DNA of 64,000 nt from Acorus gramineus (taxonomy: Eukaryota > Streptophyta > Magnoliopsida > Acorales > Acoraceae): contig CM060847.1 of assembly GCA_030737835.1 (NCBI GenBank), positions 8,310,704-8,374,703 on the forward strand, written 5' to 3'. The notes beneath the pieces were generated by a model. The model was not told where the DNA came from. It was given only the letters and a program-made list of their open reading frames with translations, and did not search any database. Shown piece after piece: positions 36,803-49,099 of this stretch. Position numbers and translations under genes: made by a program. Positions within the stretch are counted from its first letter, which is position 1, and every line of letters begins with the position of its first letter.

Positions 36803-38374
36803 TCAGCCCTTCCTAACCATGGAGATCAGTAGATTGGTTAACTTGGGTTCTTTTTTATGAGTGAAGTACTCCTGGAAGTGTTGCCCATATCTGTAGAATA
36901 AGTCGTCCATGATTCCTCCTGATCCAAAATGTTCACTTAGCATCGGTTCCATCGCCGCTCTCATGGTCTTTGCTGCTTGTTGGCCTCTCCTATCATCATC
37001 GTCGTCATCATTGTCGTCGCTTGCATTGAATTCCACTTCGATTGTCTCTAGGCGATTGACAGCGAAGCTTCCTTCCAGATCTATCAAGTGCATCAATTCT
37101 TCCGGCGATGGACAATAGCAGGGAGCATTCAAGGAATCGACCTTGTCCTCCTCAATCAGACCCTGTATATACAAGCATAAAGAATGAAATCCACGTCTTA
37201 CCATTTCACTATAATGTATGTGTGTGTATATATATACACACACACATAAATATAATATTAATTGTACCTCGTGAACCATGTCCATGAGTGCATTGGCCAA
37301 CAAGTCCCACTGAAAACAACACTCCTCAGAGGACGGGTCAGCGGATTTCCTTCCCATGAGTGTCAACACCATGCGACCACCAATAATGATTTCTTGAGAG
37401 CGCGACATGAGAAACACTGAGAAATCCAACTGGAATTGCTCGAGATAGGAACGTAACACTGGAGGGGGGCTAGTTTTAGATATATAGAGCTTCCCTTTAT
37501 TCAAATGCACATTTGTTTCACTGTGGAGATTGACGGGTACCTGTTTTAATATAAACATTATATGCATGTTACATTAGTTAGCTAAGTAATATAATGTTTT
37601 ATATAGATCAAAGTATGATTATATATGTGCCTGTTCATTCCAAGCAAGCATTTAGAATTTTTCATTCATGTAATTATTTTTTAATAGAATTTTCTTCATT
37701 CTTTTAATTTTCTCATAATCTATCAGAAAAAATTCATGTGAAAAATGACCAATGATTTACCTGAGAGAGCCAATGGAGACTAGATGAGGATACAACAAAG
37801 TGTAAGCTGCTTTTTGGGAAAAGCCTTCCATAGAAAGAGCCGGGCACGCCTGCGATGAAACACGGACCGAAATCGGCCCCCTTCTCCGCCTTGAGCTTCT
37901 CATATAACTCAGGGAGTCCACTGAAAACGGTGTTGAAGTCGTTCCCGGGGAGGTCATTGAGGAAGCAATGAAATTCAGGGGAGGAACGCCTTAGCTGTCG
38001 GCGTTTCTGATCGACGAAATCCATGATTTCATGGATCTGTTGCACTGCATTTGGTCCCGAAGAGCAACCCAAGTCGGCGATGTTCAGCCACTCCGGCAAG
38101 GTGGTGCAATAGAGATCCAATATGGCTTCTTTGGCTACCTCACTTGCCACTGATATGACTTTGTTCTGCAGAAAGAATGTAATATGTATGCAAATCCAAA
38201 TATTGTGTATGGGAAGGAAATATAAGATTTTGGAATTACATATACATCCAATATAGAGAGGAAATTGGGTTTTTTTAACAGAGATATAAAGAGAGAGACC
38301 TGGATGATTGAGTTCCTAGCATAGCTCAAATCACCGTTTCCTTCATTCATGTGGAGAACAGTTTGCCCACCCAT
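36803..38374 (-). CDS. SABATH-4: SAM-dependent carboxyl methyltransferase, intact
   Basis: Four exons: 38300-38374, 37761-38165, 37268-37540, 36803-37162, giving 370 residues. All motifs are present: [48 protein letters not shown] (His156, Trp157), GGRMVLTLMGRK, CCFQWDLLA and C-terminal VRKG. Here the GGRMV strand is canonical. The last exon carries an Asp-rich loop (DDNDDDDDDRRG). The 105-bp third intron happens to stay open, so the last two exons look like one long frame, but donor and acceptor match the paralogues. An ATG two codons upstream is possible. TATA lies near 38450. It is the best candidate, with SABATH-1, for an active enzyme of the array. Carboxyl methylation is expected; the substrate is unknown. 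Confidence 0.93.
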
Positions 38375-38869
38375 TCTCATTCAAGTCGCTATAAAATATA
38401 TTTTTCTTTTGTTGGATTAATCTTACTTCTGAGAAGAGCCAACTTCTATATATAGAAGTTTAACAAAGAAATTTGAAGGAAAAATTGACAAAAAAAAAAA
38501 AAAAACAATCACTATCAAATAAAATAATTTCTTATATTGATATTATCTTTCAATGATATGATAGAATAAAAGTTTATCTATGAGGAGAGGGTTTAAAAAT
38601 TTAAAAAAAAAATACCGTTTGCGTCATTTTAAGTATATAAATATATAAAGATGATGCTCCCAGGATCCCTTGACCTCTTTCACAGTAGTGAAATGTGCTT
38701 GTCTATTTAATTAAAGCTCGATACGCACTCATGAGATAGTTAAAAAAAACTTTTTTTAGTAGAATTGTTAAAAATAGAAGTTTTAAGTATATCTTATATT
38801 TAGAAGATTTTTTGGGGTATTTTCTCAAATTTAAATTGTCATGTATATAATACACGTTGATGTATGTAG

Positions 38870-41180
38870 ACTAATTTTTTTGTGCTAGACCAAGCGAACC
38901 CATGCAGAAGAAATTAATTGAAATTGACATAATAACAATTCAAACAGACGTAGCGAACCAAGGTGAATCTCCTTGATTTTTCTTTTATCAATGTTTTAAA
39001 AATCGAACCAATTAATAAATCGCAAAAACCACAGGGCCAATGGTCATTAGTTCAATCACCGAGTTAACCGAATTCAAATCGTGACATAATTATAATATAA
39101 TAAATATATTAATTATTAAAACTAAATACAAAATATGAAATATTTTAGTAAAACTTTATATAAAATTTTTATTTAACATCATGGCATGATTTAGTATAAA
39201 AAAATCTAAACTTTTTATTATATTTTATGTTTTGTTAAATAATTAACCACAATTTCTATGAATAAAGAATCGATCGGTTTAATCAACTCGTGACGGTTTA
39301 TAAAAATTGATTGAGTTTCACCGATTTTTTATATAATTGGGTTTTAAGGATAAATCAAAACGGAATTCAAAATGGGTGAAAGTTTAATCGACTTGATTAG
39401 ATTGGGTTCTAAAACACTTGTTATGATGATGAAAAAATTGTTATGGATACAATAAAACAATTCTGAGCCGTCAAATGTGTGGAATAAAAAATCTAATAAG
39501 CCCTTTATGTATGTTGAGGCCTGGTTTAGCATTGGGATAATGGGTTAGGACAAAAAAATAATCGCATAAAATTACATGTTATTTCATATGGCATAATAAA
39601 AAAAAGGTTGATAAAGAATGGATAATTGTCAGCATTTTGAGAGAAAAAGCGAAGATATTTTGTTCTTGGTAAAAGGTGAGACAGACCTTATTCCCCTCTT
39701 TTAACAATATTTTGTAAAACATAGACAACTTTTATGACTGTCCTTAAAAAAAAAAAAAAAAAAAAAACTTTATTAAATCAAAACCAACAATATTAATCCC
39801 TCATTAATAGAAAGGGTATACTTGGTATTTTTTTAAAAAAATTGAAGTTATCATATTTTTAAATTATGTGATCTAAATACAAAGTTAATGATAAAAAAAA
39901 AATAGGGATAACAAAATGCATTAACAAATGTAAACTTTTTATCCTTTTAAATTAGATTAACTTATTCAAAATATTTATGCATTTATCAAACTATACCTAA
40001 AAATCATGTTTTGCACATAAATGATAGATCCGTGAAGACAATCTTGTGAAAAAACACAAAAAACAAGTTTGCACTTATCCTAAACGTGTTTGCACATGAT
40101 AAATTTCCATGGAGAAGAGATTAAAAATATATATATATATAATCAAATGGGATTTTGATTTTCGTTTACTTTGCCAAATCCTATCCTTTAATTTTGATAC
40201 AACACGAAAACAAACATTGATGATGATTCTCAAAATTATTCTCATTTTAAAGGAACGAATTTCTGTGCAATTGGATGAGGAAAAAAAAAAAAAGAAGTAA
40301 CTTTACGATTAAACAATTCCCATTTCTCAAGGGCCTAAAAATGGACTTTTAATTTGGATGCATGTTTTGCATAATATTCAAGGAAAACTGCCTCCTTTTT
40401 TTCTTCGATTGCTCACATGAACAAACACATGTAAAATGAAGACCATCCGGTGATTTTAATTGGCAAAGTTTTCACATGTAAAATAAGGAGAGATTTAAAA
40501 AAAAAGAAAAAAAGTTGACCAATTCATGTTATCATTTTGTCCAATACAGCCTGTATACGTAGATTATACGAGATAAGTACGAGCATATTAGGAAGATAAC
40601 ATAACTAAACTATTTTAGAGATACAACACTATGTCATTCATAAATAAAAAATTACAAAAAGTTCTTTGATGGATGTGAATGTACGTATAGCACAAACAAT
40701 TCAATTCATATTAGCTTTTTAAAATACGTGTTAAATAATTCAAACTAAATAAATAAATAAAATATATTCTAAATGTACTAAATGCCCAATATAATGAATA
40801 AATGAAATTTAATACAGCAATCAAAACGCGCGGGCGTGTGTATATATATATATACATATATAGAGCATTGATATACGTATTTGCCATGCAATACACCTGG
40901 AAAGGTGGATTAAAAGAGGTCAGAAGATGTTATATCCGAGGAAATTAAGGTTGGAGATAAAGACATGATATATGGAATTGGAAGAGTTTTTGAAACCTTG
41001 TACGAACTTTCTGTTGTGTAGTATAATTAATATTTGTTGTAGTATAACTAGTATTAGGTAACATCGATGCATGTATTGGTTAGCAAAAACCCGTACCATT
41101 TCTCCTTGTTTTTTGTGATTAACAATGTTTGCCTTTCACGTGCAAAAGCGACAGAGAGGTGGCTTTCAATGAAATTAATT
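38870..41180. repeat. Duplicated 5' flank of SABATH-4 (unit 4)
   Basis: No gene is seen. It matches the other units at 38880-38950, 40130-40500 and 40860-41180. At 39528-39990 a segment resembles 16738-17160. The shared text 'attggaagagtttttgaaac' is at about 40977. Confidence 0.6.
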
Positions 41181-41689
41181 AAGGATTAAGATCGAGCATC
41201 TAAATACAGAGGACAAGTCTCCTTGAAAATAGATTTGTTTTTTTTTTAGCGGGGTTGCACTCCATACATCCCCACCATTTTTTTTTTATTAATATTATTT
41301 TTAAAATTATTGAATATTATATAAATCCTCATTAATAAATGTTATTAATTTTGTTATATAATTTTTTAAAATATATTAATTATAAGGACACAATCTAATT
41401 CACTTTAAATGGGATAGGGTTGAGCAGATATAAATTTTAAGATGTAAAATTCAAAATATGATAGAGTAGTTATAGATTTTAAATCGTATAATTTGAGGCA
41501 GTGAAACAAATATAAAATCTAACATTAAAAAATTGAATTATTTTTGAATTATATTAAATCCGGCTCCAAACCCACCATCGTCATCCGTGACACCACCAGA
41601 ATGAAATTAAAAAGATAATTTTATTTTTTTTTTTAAAGGGATTCCAATTCATGATTTGTATGGATTATTAATGTCTGATAGGAAGACCG

Positions 41690-41760
41690 TTTCATTGAGA
41701 GGGTTGATCAATCAACTGATGCAGACAACATCATCATCAATAACAACTACCACCATTTCT
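41690..41760 (-). pseudogene. Possible P450 3'-flank trace (unit 4)
   Basis: 'gcagacaacatcatcatcaa' and 'accaccatttcttg' resemble the sequence just 3' of the P450 at 19395-19435 and 10560-10585. No exon is left. Weak evidence on its own, but it lies where the unit structure predicts. Confidence 0.35.
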
Positions 41761-41769
41761 TGTACCCAA

Positions 41770-43470
41770 AAAAAAAAAAACCACCACCATTTCTTGTCCA
41801 CTTATTTTCAATCTGGACGGGGAATAATTCGTGCGAGGAGGTTATTATATTCCAAAATCCACATGCATTATTGTGCCTGTCTTTTTCTTGCAGTTTAGGC
41901 CGAACTTCATTTTTCACCTGTCCTTCCTGTTCAAGTATATACATGATGCTGATGGAAATAAAAAATCTCCCAAAGACCAATTTTTTTAGTCACCCTGAGT
42001 CATTTTTAGGTTATCTTTAAAACATGTTGTATAGTGTGTGGTTTAATATTTAAGGACGGTCATTTTCACGTTATCTTTAAAACATGTGGTATAGTGATTA
42101 AGTACGATCATTTTCGAGTCAATCGAATAATTTAGATTAAATTAAAAAATAAAATAAAAAAAGAAAGATAGATTAAAATAAGGTTGTTGTTACACTCCGT
42201 TTTCTTTTATATATAGAAATCCGTGAAGCATATATCTTGGTAATAAAAAAAAATAGACTTATTTAGTTTGAAATGAAGCGATATACATTTTTTTTTATTA
42301 AAGCATATATCTCATTAGACTGTGTTTATAATTTTTTAAAAAAATAAAAACATACACATGTGATTTGAGTTTTGATCAGTAAAAAATAGGGATAGTAGTG
42401 GGACGGGATAAACAGGAAACCCGCCCCGGCCTGACTCGACTCTATTGAGACTGGATTGGTCCCCCAAATATCAAACCTGAACCCGATTCATCTCAACCCG
42501 GTGAAGATATGGGACGAGTTTGGGATTCAAGTGCAAAACCCGCACCGTCCTGTTATATCTCATTCAAATCATTTATATTATTCAAATGAAATGATAGATA
42601 AATTAAATTATTATTACAATTGATAAAATATTTAAGCATGCATTAAGTAATATTATATAGCATAACGAGTAAAATAATTATTTATTTTATAATATAAGAA
42701 AGAATAAAAAAATCTTAAAAATATTTAAAAAATTGAGATTTTTAAATTTGTTCCTTTCTAAATGGGATCAGATGGAATGTGGCGGGTTTGAGTTCTTTAA
42801 AACCTTGTTAGGATGGATTTGGAATGGAATAATCAAACGCGTCATGAGTTTGAGATAAAATAATGAAACCCGTCACGTGTTTGACTTAGACTTGGGATTG
42901 GGATTGATTAAATCCATCTCAACCTACCTCGTTGCTATCCCTAGATAAAATTGACTAAGTCTAACATTTTTCTTTAATATAAATAAAGCCCAACAAAAAT
43001 CAGGAAGCCCGGTCCAAGAAACACAACTGCACATATCCTTGGCTCTTCTTGATCAAAATCAAATTTTATTATCCTACCCATCAACACGTTTGATCATAGT
43101 AAAAAGGCTCTCTATGATTTTCATTCTCATTCTATTTCTGTTGGAACAATTAGAAAATTTGTTTTAAAAATCTTCATCAATTTATTCTTGGACATTCATA
43201 CCAAATTCATTGATTCCATTGGAATCGAAAATAATTGGAATCTTGAACCTTCTACAACAGAATTATTAAACAGGCTCAAATACTAATAACCATTTATGAA
43301 TAAGAAACCCCATTATTAGTAGACAACTATGCATTGATGCAAATTCCCCTTAAATTTCAGACTAATTTATAGGAAATTTATGATATATAAATTAAACAAA
43401 AATATATATTTGTTCTTACAAAAATAACACCAATACAGATTATTCAGATTGCATAGTACTACTCTTAAAT
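41770..43470. other. Intergenic with a hAT-like element
   Basis: Contains a GTTACACTC-family repeat (42187-42385) and the hAT-like element at 42387-42942. Short open frames at 41747-42020 have no recognisable content. Confidence 0.4.
42387..42942. mobile_element. hAT-like non-autonomous element
   Basis: It starts TAGGGATAGTAGTGGGACGG and, inverted, ends TAGGGATAGCAACGAGGTAG. The subterminal text repeats AACCCGCC/AACCCG-type motifs in both orientations. An 8-bp target duplication is only approximate. Confidence 0.6.
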
Positions 43471-43475
43471 CTTCC

Positions 43476-46325
43476 CTAACCTTTTCTAACCAAGGAGACC
43501 AAAACAGGGTTAACCTCTGCATTTCTTCTAGGGCTTATGGACTCATTGAAACTCTCCTCAATCCTAATAAAAAAATCATCCATGATATCTCTTCCAAAGT
43601 GGGATTCGAGCATTGGCTCCAATGCAGCTCTTGTGACCTTCACCCAGTCATGACCTTTCCTTCCATGATCAATATCATAATCTCTTGAACCCATTTGTAG
43701 GAACTCTAGACGATTAATGGTGAATGTCCCCTCTCTCTTTATCAATTCAACCAACTCGTCAAGGGATGGAGTATAGAAGGGGAAGTTGAATGAATCAATC
43801 TTCTCCGCCTCGATGAGTCCCTACCATGTATAATTTGAAAATAATTAATACTAGAATCAAATACTAGAACTAATCAATGTAACAGTAAACAATGTGCTAC
43901 AAGAAATCTATATATATATATATATATACCTCTGAAGCCATGTCCATGAGGATTCTTGCCATCAATTCCCAGGTACAACCAAAAGCTTCATCAGAGGGGC
44001 TTTTGCTTTTCCTACCCATGAGTGTCAACACCATGCGCCCTCCGATAACGATTTCTTCGGAGCGCGACATTAGAAAGACTGAGAAATCCTTCTGAAACTG
44101 TTCCAAGTAGGAGTTGAACACACATGGAGGGCTTGTCTTTGATATCCATAGGTTCCCTCTGTTCAAGTGCACTCCTTCACTGACAAGGCTTAGAGGCACC
44201 TAAATGTTTTCCATAGGAAATGTTAATTGTGAGTTGCTATTTATGTTTTTCCATCAGGAGTAAGACATAAACACATGTCATTAATGTAGGAGTAGGACAG
44301 TTTGTAAAGAAATTGTTAGAGTAAATTTAAAAAATGAGCTTTCTTAGATCCCCCATTAAAGAGTTGCTTTTTGAAGATGTGTCATTTTTTTTTTCAATTT
44401 TCTCATTTAATTTAGAGCCTTATAATTTCACATTTTTAGAATCATATTTCATATTTTTAATATTTTAATTATATCATTTTCTATTTTTATTAGATTTAAT
44501 AGGAGAACAGTTAAGAGTCTTTGTGTAGTATACATGGTCTTATAGTTATAGCATTGAGCCCCTTTTGGACAGAGAATTAAATTATTATGAAATTTATAAT
44601 TATTTTAATAATATAGATAAAAAATAAATGATTTTTTTGTTTGATTGTGTTTTAGATGCAAAACGGGTGGTCGATGTATTCCTAGGACGGTGAACCCGAA
44701 AAGGATCATCAAAAGATTTTCAAGTAATTATAAAAAAAGGGGCTAGTAGAATGCCGTGAACTCGGAATCACATGAAATTTTTAATGGAACTAGATATCGA
44801 AGAGATCTTCAAGCGTAGTCGCTATGCCACTACGTGCACTTATTTTTCCTATTTTTAGGCCTTCAAAATAGTGTTTTTCTATTTTTAGTAATTTATTATA
44901 TTCAAGATATCTTTATTATAACAACAATAAATTTTCGTTTTTACTATTTTTAGTAATTTTGAATATTTCAAATTTCCGTTATTAGTATAAAATGGGAAAC
45001 TTGTAATCTAGGGTTTTCAGTTTTTTATTAATAAAATTTTGAGTTTCTTTTCTTTTGAGAATTTGAAGTTTGTTTAAGGATCTCAACGCTTGTTAGATCT
45101 TTTCTATAGTTTTTTCGCTGCATAATTTTTTTAATTATTTTAATTGAGAAATTTAATAATAAATTTTTTATTGTTTCATTGACCATGAATAAATTGTGGA
45201 TAAAATATGAATAAAGTGTAGATAAGAATTTATAAAATATGAAAAAATGATTTAACATTTGCCCTCCTGATTTATAAGAGATGATACAGTTGATATGATA
45301 GGCGGGACCCACATATTCAAATCGCTTGAATAATATGAAAAAACTTAATTCATGGGATAGCAAGAATAATTATACTATTTTATACTGATTAATTTTGACA
45401 TACATATTCTCATTTATTTCAGCCATCCAAACACCTATTTTATCACTATTCCACTTTATCCCCATTTATTCCACCCCTAATTCTCCAATCAAATTAAATA
45501 TGGGCTAAGAATTTGTCTTTACCATTTTTAAAAGAGTTTTCTGGCCCATAAACGGGTGTTCTAAAATTTTATGAGAAAAATTTTGAACCAATAAAAAATC
45601 GTCCAATTAGTCTCACTCTCAATACCTCTACCAAATGTGTTAAAAGGTGCATGATTTAGTTTGAGCGTAGTTGATATTGTTCACATATAATATATACTTT
45701 GAGATATAGTAATAGAAGAGAACACACAAGTACCTGTGACAACCATTGAAGACTGAGAGAGGATATAATGAGATGCAAACTCCTCTTTGGGAAAAGCCTT
45801 CCATAGAAAGAGCCAGGCACTCCAACAATAAAACACATACTGTGATCTCTCCCTTTCTCCTCCTCAACTTTCTCGCAAAACTCCGGCAATGCTTTGAAAA
45901 CGGCGTTGAAATCGTTCCATGGTAGATCGTTAAGGAAACACTGGAATTCTATGTGATCATGGCCTAACTGATGTCGCTTTTCATCAACCGCATCTACGAT
46001 TTGCGAAATGGCCAGTACCGCATTTGGCCCCGATGAGCAGCCCAAGTCCGCTATGTTCAGCCTCTCGCCCGGGAACGTGTCGCGATAGAGATCCAATGCA
46101 GCATCTATCATCACCTCCATTGATGCTGACATGATATTTTTCTGTGGATTAAGTGCGTGTTAAGATGGTAATTAGTGGTCTTTTATGACATAACAAACTA
46201 TATTATATGTTTATACACACATATATACAGAGAGAGAGAGAGAGAGAGACCTGGAAGGCTGAGTTCTTAGCATAGCTAGAATCGCCATCACCATCATTCA
46301 TCCGGATTTGTATTCCCATTGCCAT
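43476..46325 (-). CDS. SABATH-5: diverged SAM-dependent methyltransferase, intact
   Basis: Four exons: 46251-46325, 45734-46141, 43930-44199, 43476-43820, giving 365 residues. Motifs: [47 protein letters not shown] (Gln157, Trp158), GGRMVLTLMGRK and C-terminal VRKG. It is clearly a paralogue of SABATH-1 to -4 but more diverged. It lacks the acidic loop and has a 1.53-kb second intron that holds transposon-like sequence. Gln replaces the His found before the active-site Trp in SABATH-1 and -4 (Met in salicylate methyltransferase), a position that lines the substrate pocket, so specificity may differ. The third intron starts with a (TA)n run directly at the donor (43913-43929). No flanking P450 trace is seen. 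Confidence 0.92.
44600..45490. mobile_element. Transposon-like sequence in SABATH-5 intron 2
   Basis: 44650-45110 resembles an LTR fragment ('gtataaaatgggaaacttgt' followed by an A/T-rich leader), but I cannot place both ends. 45120-45480 resembles 7620-7740 and ends 'ccatccaaacacctatttta', typical of hAT or PIF-type MITEs. No coding sequence. Confidence 0.35.
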
Positions 46326-46329
46326 GCAA

Positions 46330-47670
46330 TTGTAATTATGTATACCTGCTGTTGAGTTTCTATTATTTGAACATTGTACGTCTATAAGAGTCTCCTTTAT
46401 ATATGTAATGAATGCTGGCCATTTGTTTTGTTTGGATTTTGGAATGAGACGTTGTGTTTGACTGTTTATTAATTGAATTGAATTGAATTTCTCTCGCCCA
46501 CGGTTTAGTTTGATGTTATGATGGCTGGCAAACAGGTTTAATTTACAGAATATTATTATCATTTCAATCGGAGAGGTAGGTCGTCCGTGAGCATCCAAAA
46601 CATATATTATACGTCGATCACTCTATTTTTAATATGGCGGTTTGACTTTTGAGTCCTGGCCCTGTTATATCATTGTCTGGGTGTGCATTGTGACAGATCA
46701 AATGACATTGTAAACATTAATAGTATGGAATTAAACCTCGATCTCCTAAAAGTTAAATCTATCCTAAATGCTTTCTGAATTGATATAAGCCATAATGTAT
46801 TTATAAGTGTATGTAACTAGTTAAATACTGTGGCATTAAAAGTCCAAATAGTTAAAATATGTGTGATTAAAATATTGTGGCATCACAATCTCTTAAAAAG
46901 TTAAATATCTTATCATTTTTAGGTGAGCAACTTTCCAACTATATATTGTGCCAACTTTCCATACTGGAACTGTATCATATAGTCTGGATCTGTGAGCAAT
47001 CAATATTATATTCAGTCAATTTTACAGTTTAAAACTATTACCACTCACATTTCCCTTTTTAAAAATATCAAACATCATCTAATGCGGTATATACTTTGAT
47101 AAAAAGTGTACATCGCTCAATTTCAAGTTGAATGATCCGTTAGAAAAAATTTCGCAATGTATATATATATATCGTTATATACATCACTAAGGGTACAATT
47201 TGGTTGATTTTGTTTGATTTTTTCCAAACCCAATAATTACATCCAATCCGAAAACCGAACCAAACCGTTATTGTTTCATTAACCCGAACTAAACCGAACC
47301 CAACTGTTAAAGATAAATATTTATATACCCAATTATTATTTTTCTTGCTATCAATTTAGGTTAATTAGTTAGAATTTTTTTGGAGGTTGATTTACAACTT
47401 TAGATAATAGATCGGTTTATTAATTTTTCATTCCATATCAAAACCAAACAAAAAAATTATTGACTCAAACTCGAAAAAAATCAATTTGGATCAGTTCAGA
47501 TTCGGTTTAACCTATCGAAGTTGCATCCCTTTCATTGGTGGATTTCTAACGATATATATAGAACTATATTTTGGACTGTAAAAAAAAAAATTTGAGTATA
47601 ATAGCGCCCATACATATATAATGGATTTTACTAAGAAAAGCACATTGTGCAAAAGAGGAGGGCATAACTA
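46330..47670. other. Intergenic with nested repeats
   Basis: A GTTACACTC-family copy spans 47055-47620 and is split by an element at about 47183-47526 whose ends read AAGGGTACAATTTGG and, inverted, AAGGGATGCAACTTCG. Nesting gives the order of insertion. No gene. Confidence 0.45.
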
Positions 47671-47671
47671 T

Positions 47672-47962
47672 GAACGATGATACACGCAGTTCTTTTTGCA
47701 GCCCGTTTTACAGCTCCATACGCTATGATAACGCAGTATATATTGCACTATCATAGCGTATGAGTCCTATCATAGTATATGAGTCAATTTTTTTTTTCAT
47801 TTTTTCATCGTGAAAAAAAATATACTAATGTATCTCAGCATATATTTCATTTCATATAACAGCATGCATTTCAAAATGTTAGTGTATGATTTTTTAAAAA
47901 AAAATAAAAAAACATGATAAACTGTAATTGGGGCTGCAATGGGCTGTGTGTTATCTTTTTCC
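47672..47962. mobile_element. Short dispersed element, copy C, with 9-bp target duplication
   Basis: Starts GAACGATGATACACGCAG, ends TGTGTGTTATCTTTTTCC, and is flanked by the perfect 9-bp repeat CATAACTAT (47663-47671 and 47963-47971). The ends share GATA(A)CACRCA inverted. The 9-bp duplication points to Mutator-type transposition. Confidence 0.8.
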
Positions 47963-48282
47963 CATAACTATTGCTTCGGATCAGAGTGTTCCATGCAAAA
48001 CGGACCCCCAACACATGGTTCTGTTGCTGAGTTGAACATAGTCAATAACAGAATAAACTTTATGTTAAACTCCAGAACACAAAAACAGAACATCATTAAA
48101 ACATTCAAACTTGCCATGCGACAGACGGTCACTAATTATATATGGGCATCACATTTAAAATAAAAACTAATTCAAAACATAACATAATTTGTTTTTTTCC
48201 AAAGAGTAAGTAGTAGTGACTAATTATTCACAGACAATGAAATAATTGTTAACCATCAGCCAAAGATCCATTGCTCCCTGAT

Positions 48283-49096
48283 TTAACACAATCGAGCATC
48301 ACATTGTCCCCAATTATCACACGCATTGCCGTATTGGTACGCGATTACACCATCCTGTACACCTCCATGAACCATCACCATCTCTGTATTTCCATTCCAT
48401 AAGTGCTGACCCCCAGCATCGTCGTTTGGTAATGCCGAACTCCAATTCACAGGACATTCTTGTTTTGGGTACTGATCGTCTACTTCATCATAACCAATTC
48501 ACAAGTTTTTAGAGTACACCCACACATAAAATATCATATGGAAATATTGATACATGTTCCAATGCAAGAGTATACTTACTGTGCACATTAAAGTTTTGAT
48601 GAAATCCACCACCATTCATAACATTCTGCGCGTCGAGAGGATTATTACTTACTTCAGAGACCAGTTCATGAGGAATGATGGGGAGATCTTCAGTAATGTA
48701 GTTTGTCCCACTGCCACAATCGATGAGTTGTTGTTGTTGTTGTTGTTGTTGAAGTGTTTGCATGTGTAAGGCCTGCATTAGACATTGAACCTGTTCCTGC
48801 AAAGCCTGAACAACTCCATAGCTTCCTTTCAAAGGCTCATTCTCTCTGATCGTGGCCTCCCATATCATCGACTCGACGACGATCCTTCTGCTTTCGTGGT
48901 CGGGTTGTTCAGTGATGCGTTTCATGAGGTTGCTGGCCCCGAAATGCTTGCGCACCAATTTGAAATCCTCATCTCTCCCTGATGGGAAGTGGGGAGAGAA
49001 GATGCAGAGTTTGCCACAACATCTGCGTTGATGCTTACAAACTGCGCAGGTCAGTGATTGTCTCTTGTTCCTCCCATCTATCAATGATTCATCCAT
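48283..49096 (-). CDS. LOB-domain (LBD/AS2-like) transcription factor
   Basis: Two coding exons, 48580-49096 and 48283-48482, joined in phase 1, give 238 residues. The N-terminal LOB domain has the zinc-finger-like C-x2-C-x6-C-x3-C (CAVCKHQRRCCGKLC) and a GAS block around KHFGASNLMKRI. The third part, SYGVVQALQEQVQCLMQAL, is a weak version of the leucine-zipper-like repeat. A run of eight Gln follows, encoded by a CAA-type microsatellite (48730-48755). The C-terminus is rich in Gly, Asn and Met and has no known domain. LBD proteins bind DNA in the nucleus and control organ boundaries, roots or metabolism. The usual DP-V-YG signature is altered (EPLKGSYG), so the subclass is unclear. A 5' untranslated intron of about 1 kb probably lies upstream, with TATA near 50245. 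Confidence 0.88.
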
Positions 49097-49099
49097 CCT

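Noticed and set aside
36803..37567. A 254-codon minus-strand open frame that looks like a single exon
   Set aside because: It contains a 105-bp intron with GT and AG borders at the same place as in SABATH-1, -2 and -5; the intron merely lacks stops.
41656..42020. Overlapping open frames on both strands as a small gene
   Set aside because: No motif, no splice support, and the left part matches the 3' flank of the P450.
44650..45110. A complete LTR retrotransposon in SABATH-5 intron 2
   Set aside because: Only one LTR-like stretch is visible; no second LTR, primer-binding site or gag-pol text is found.
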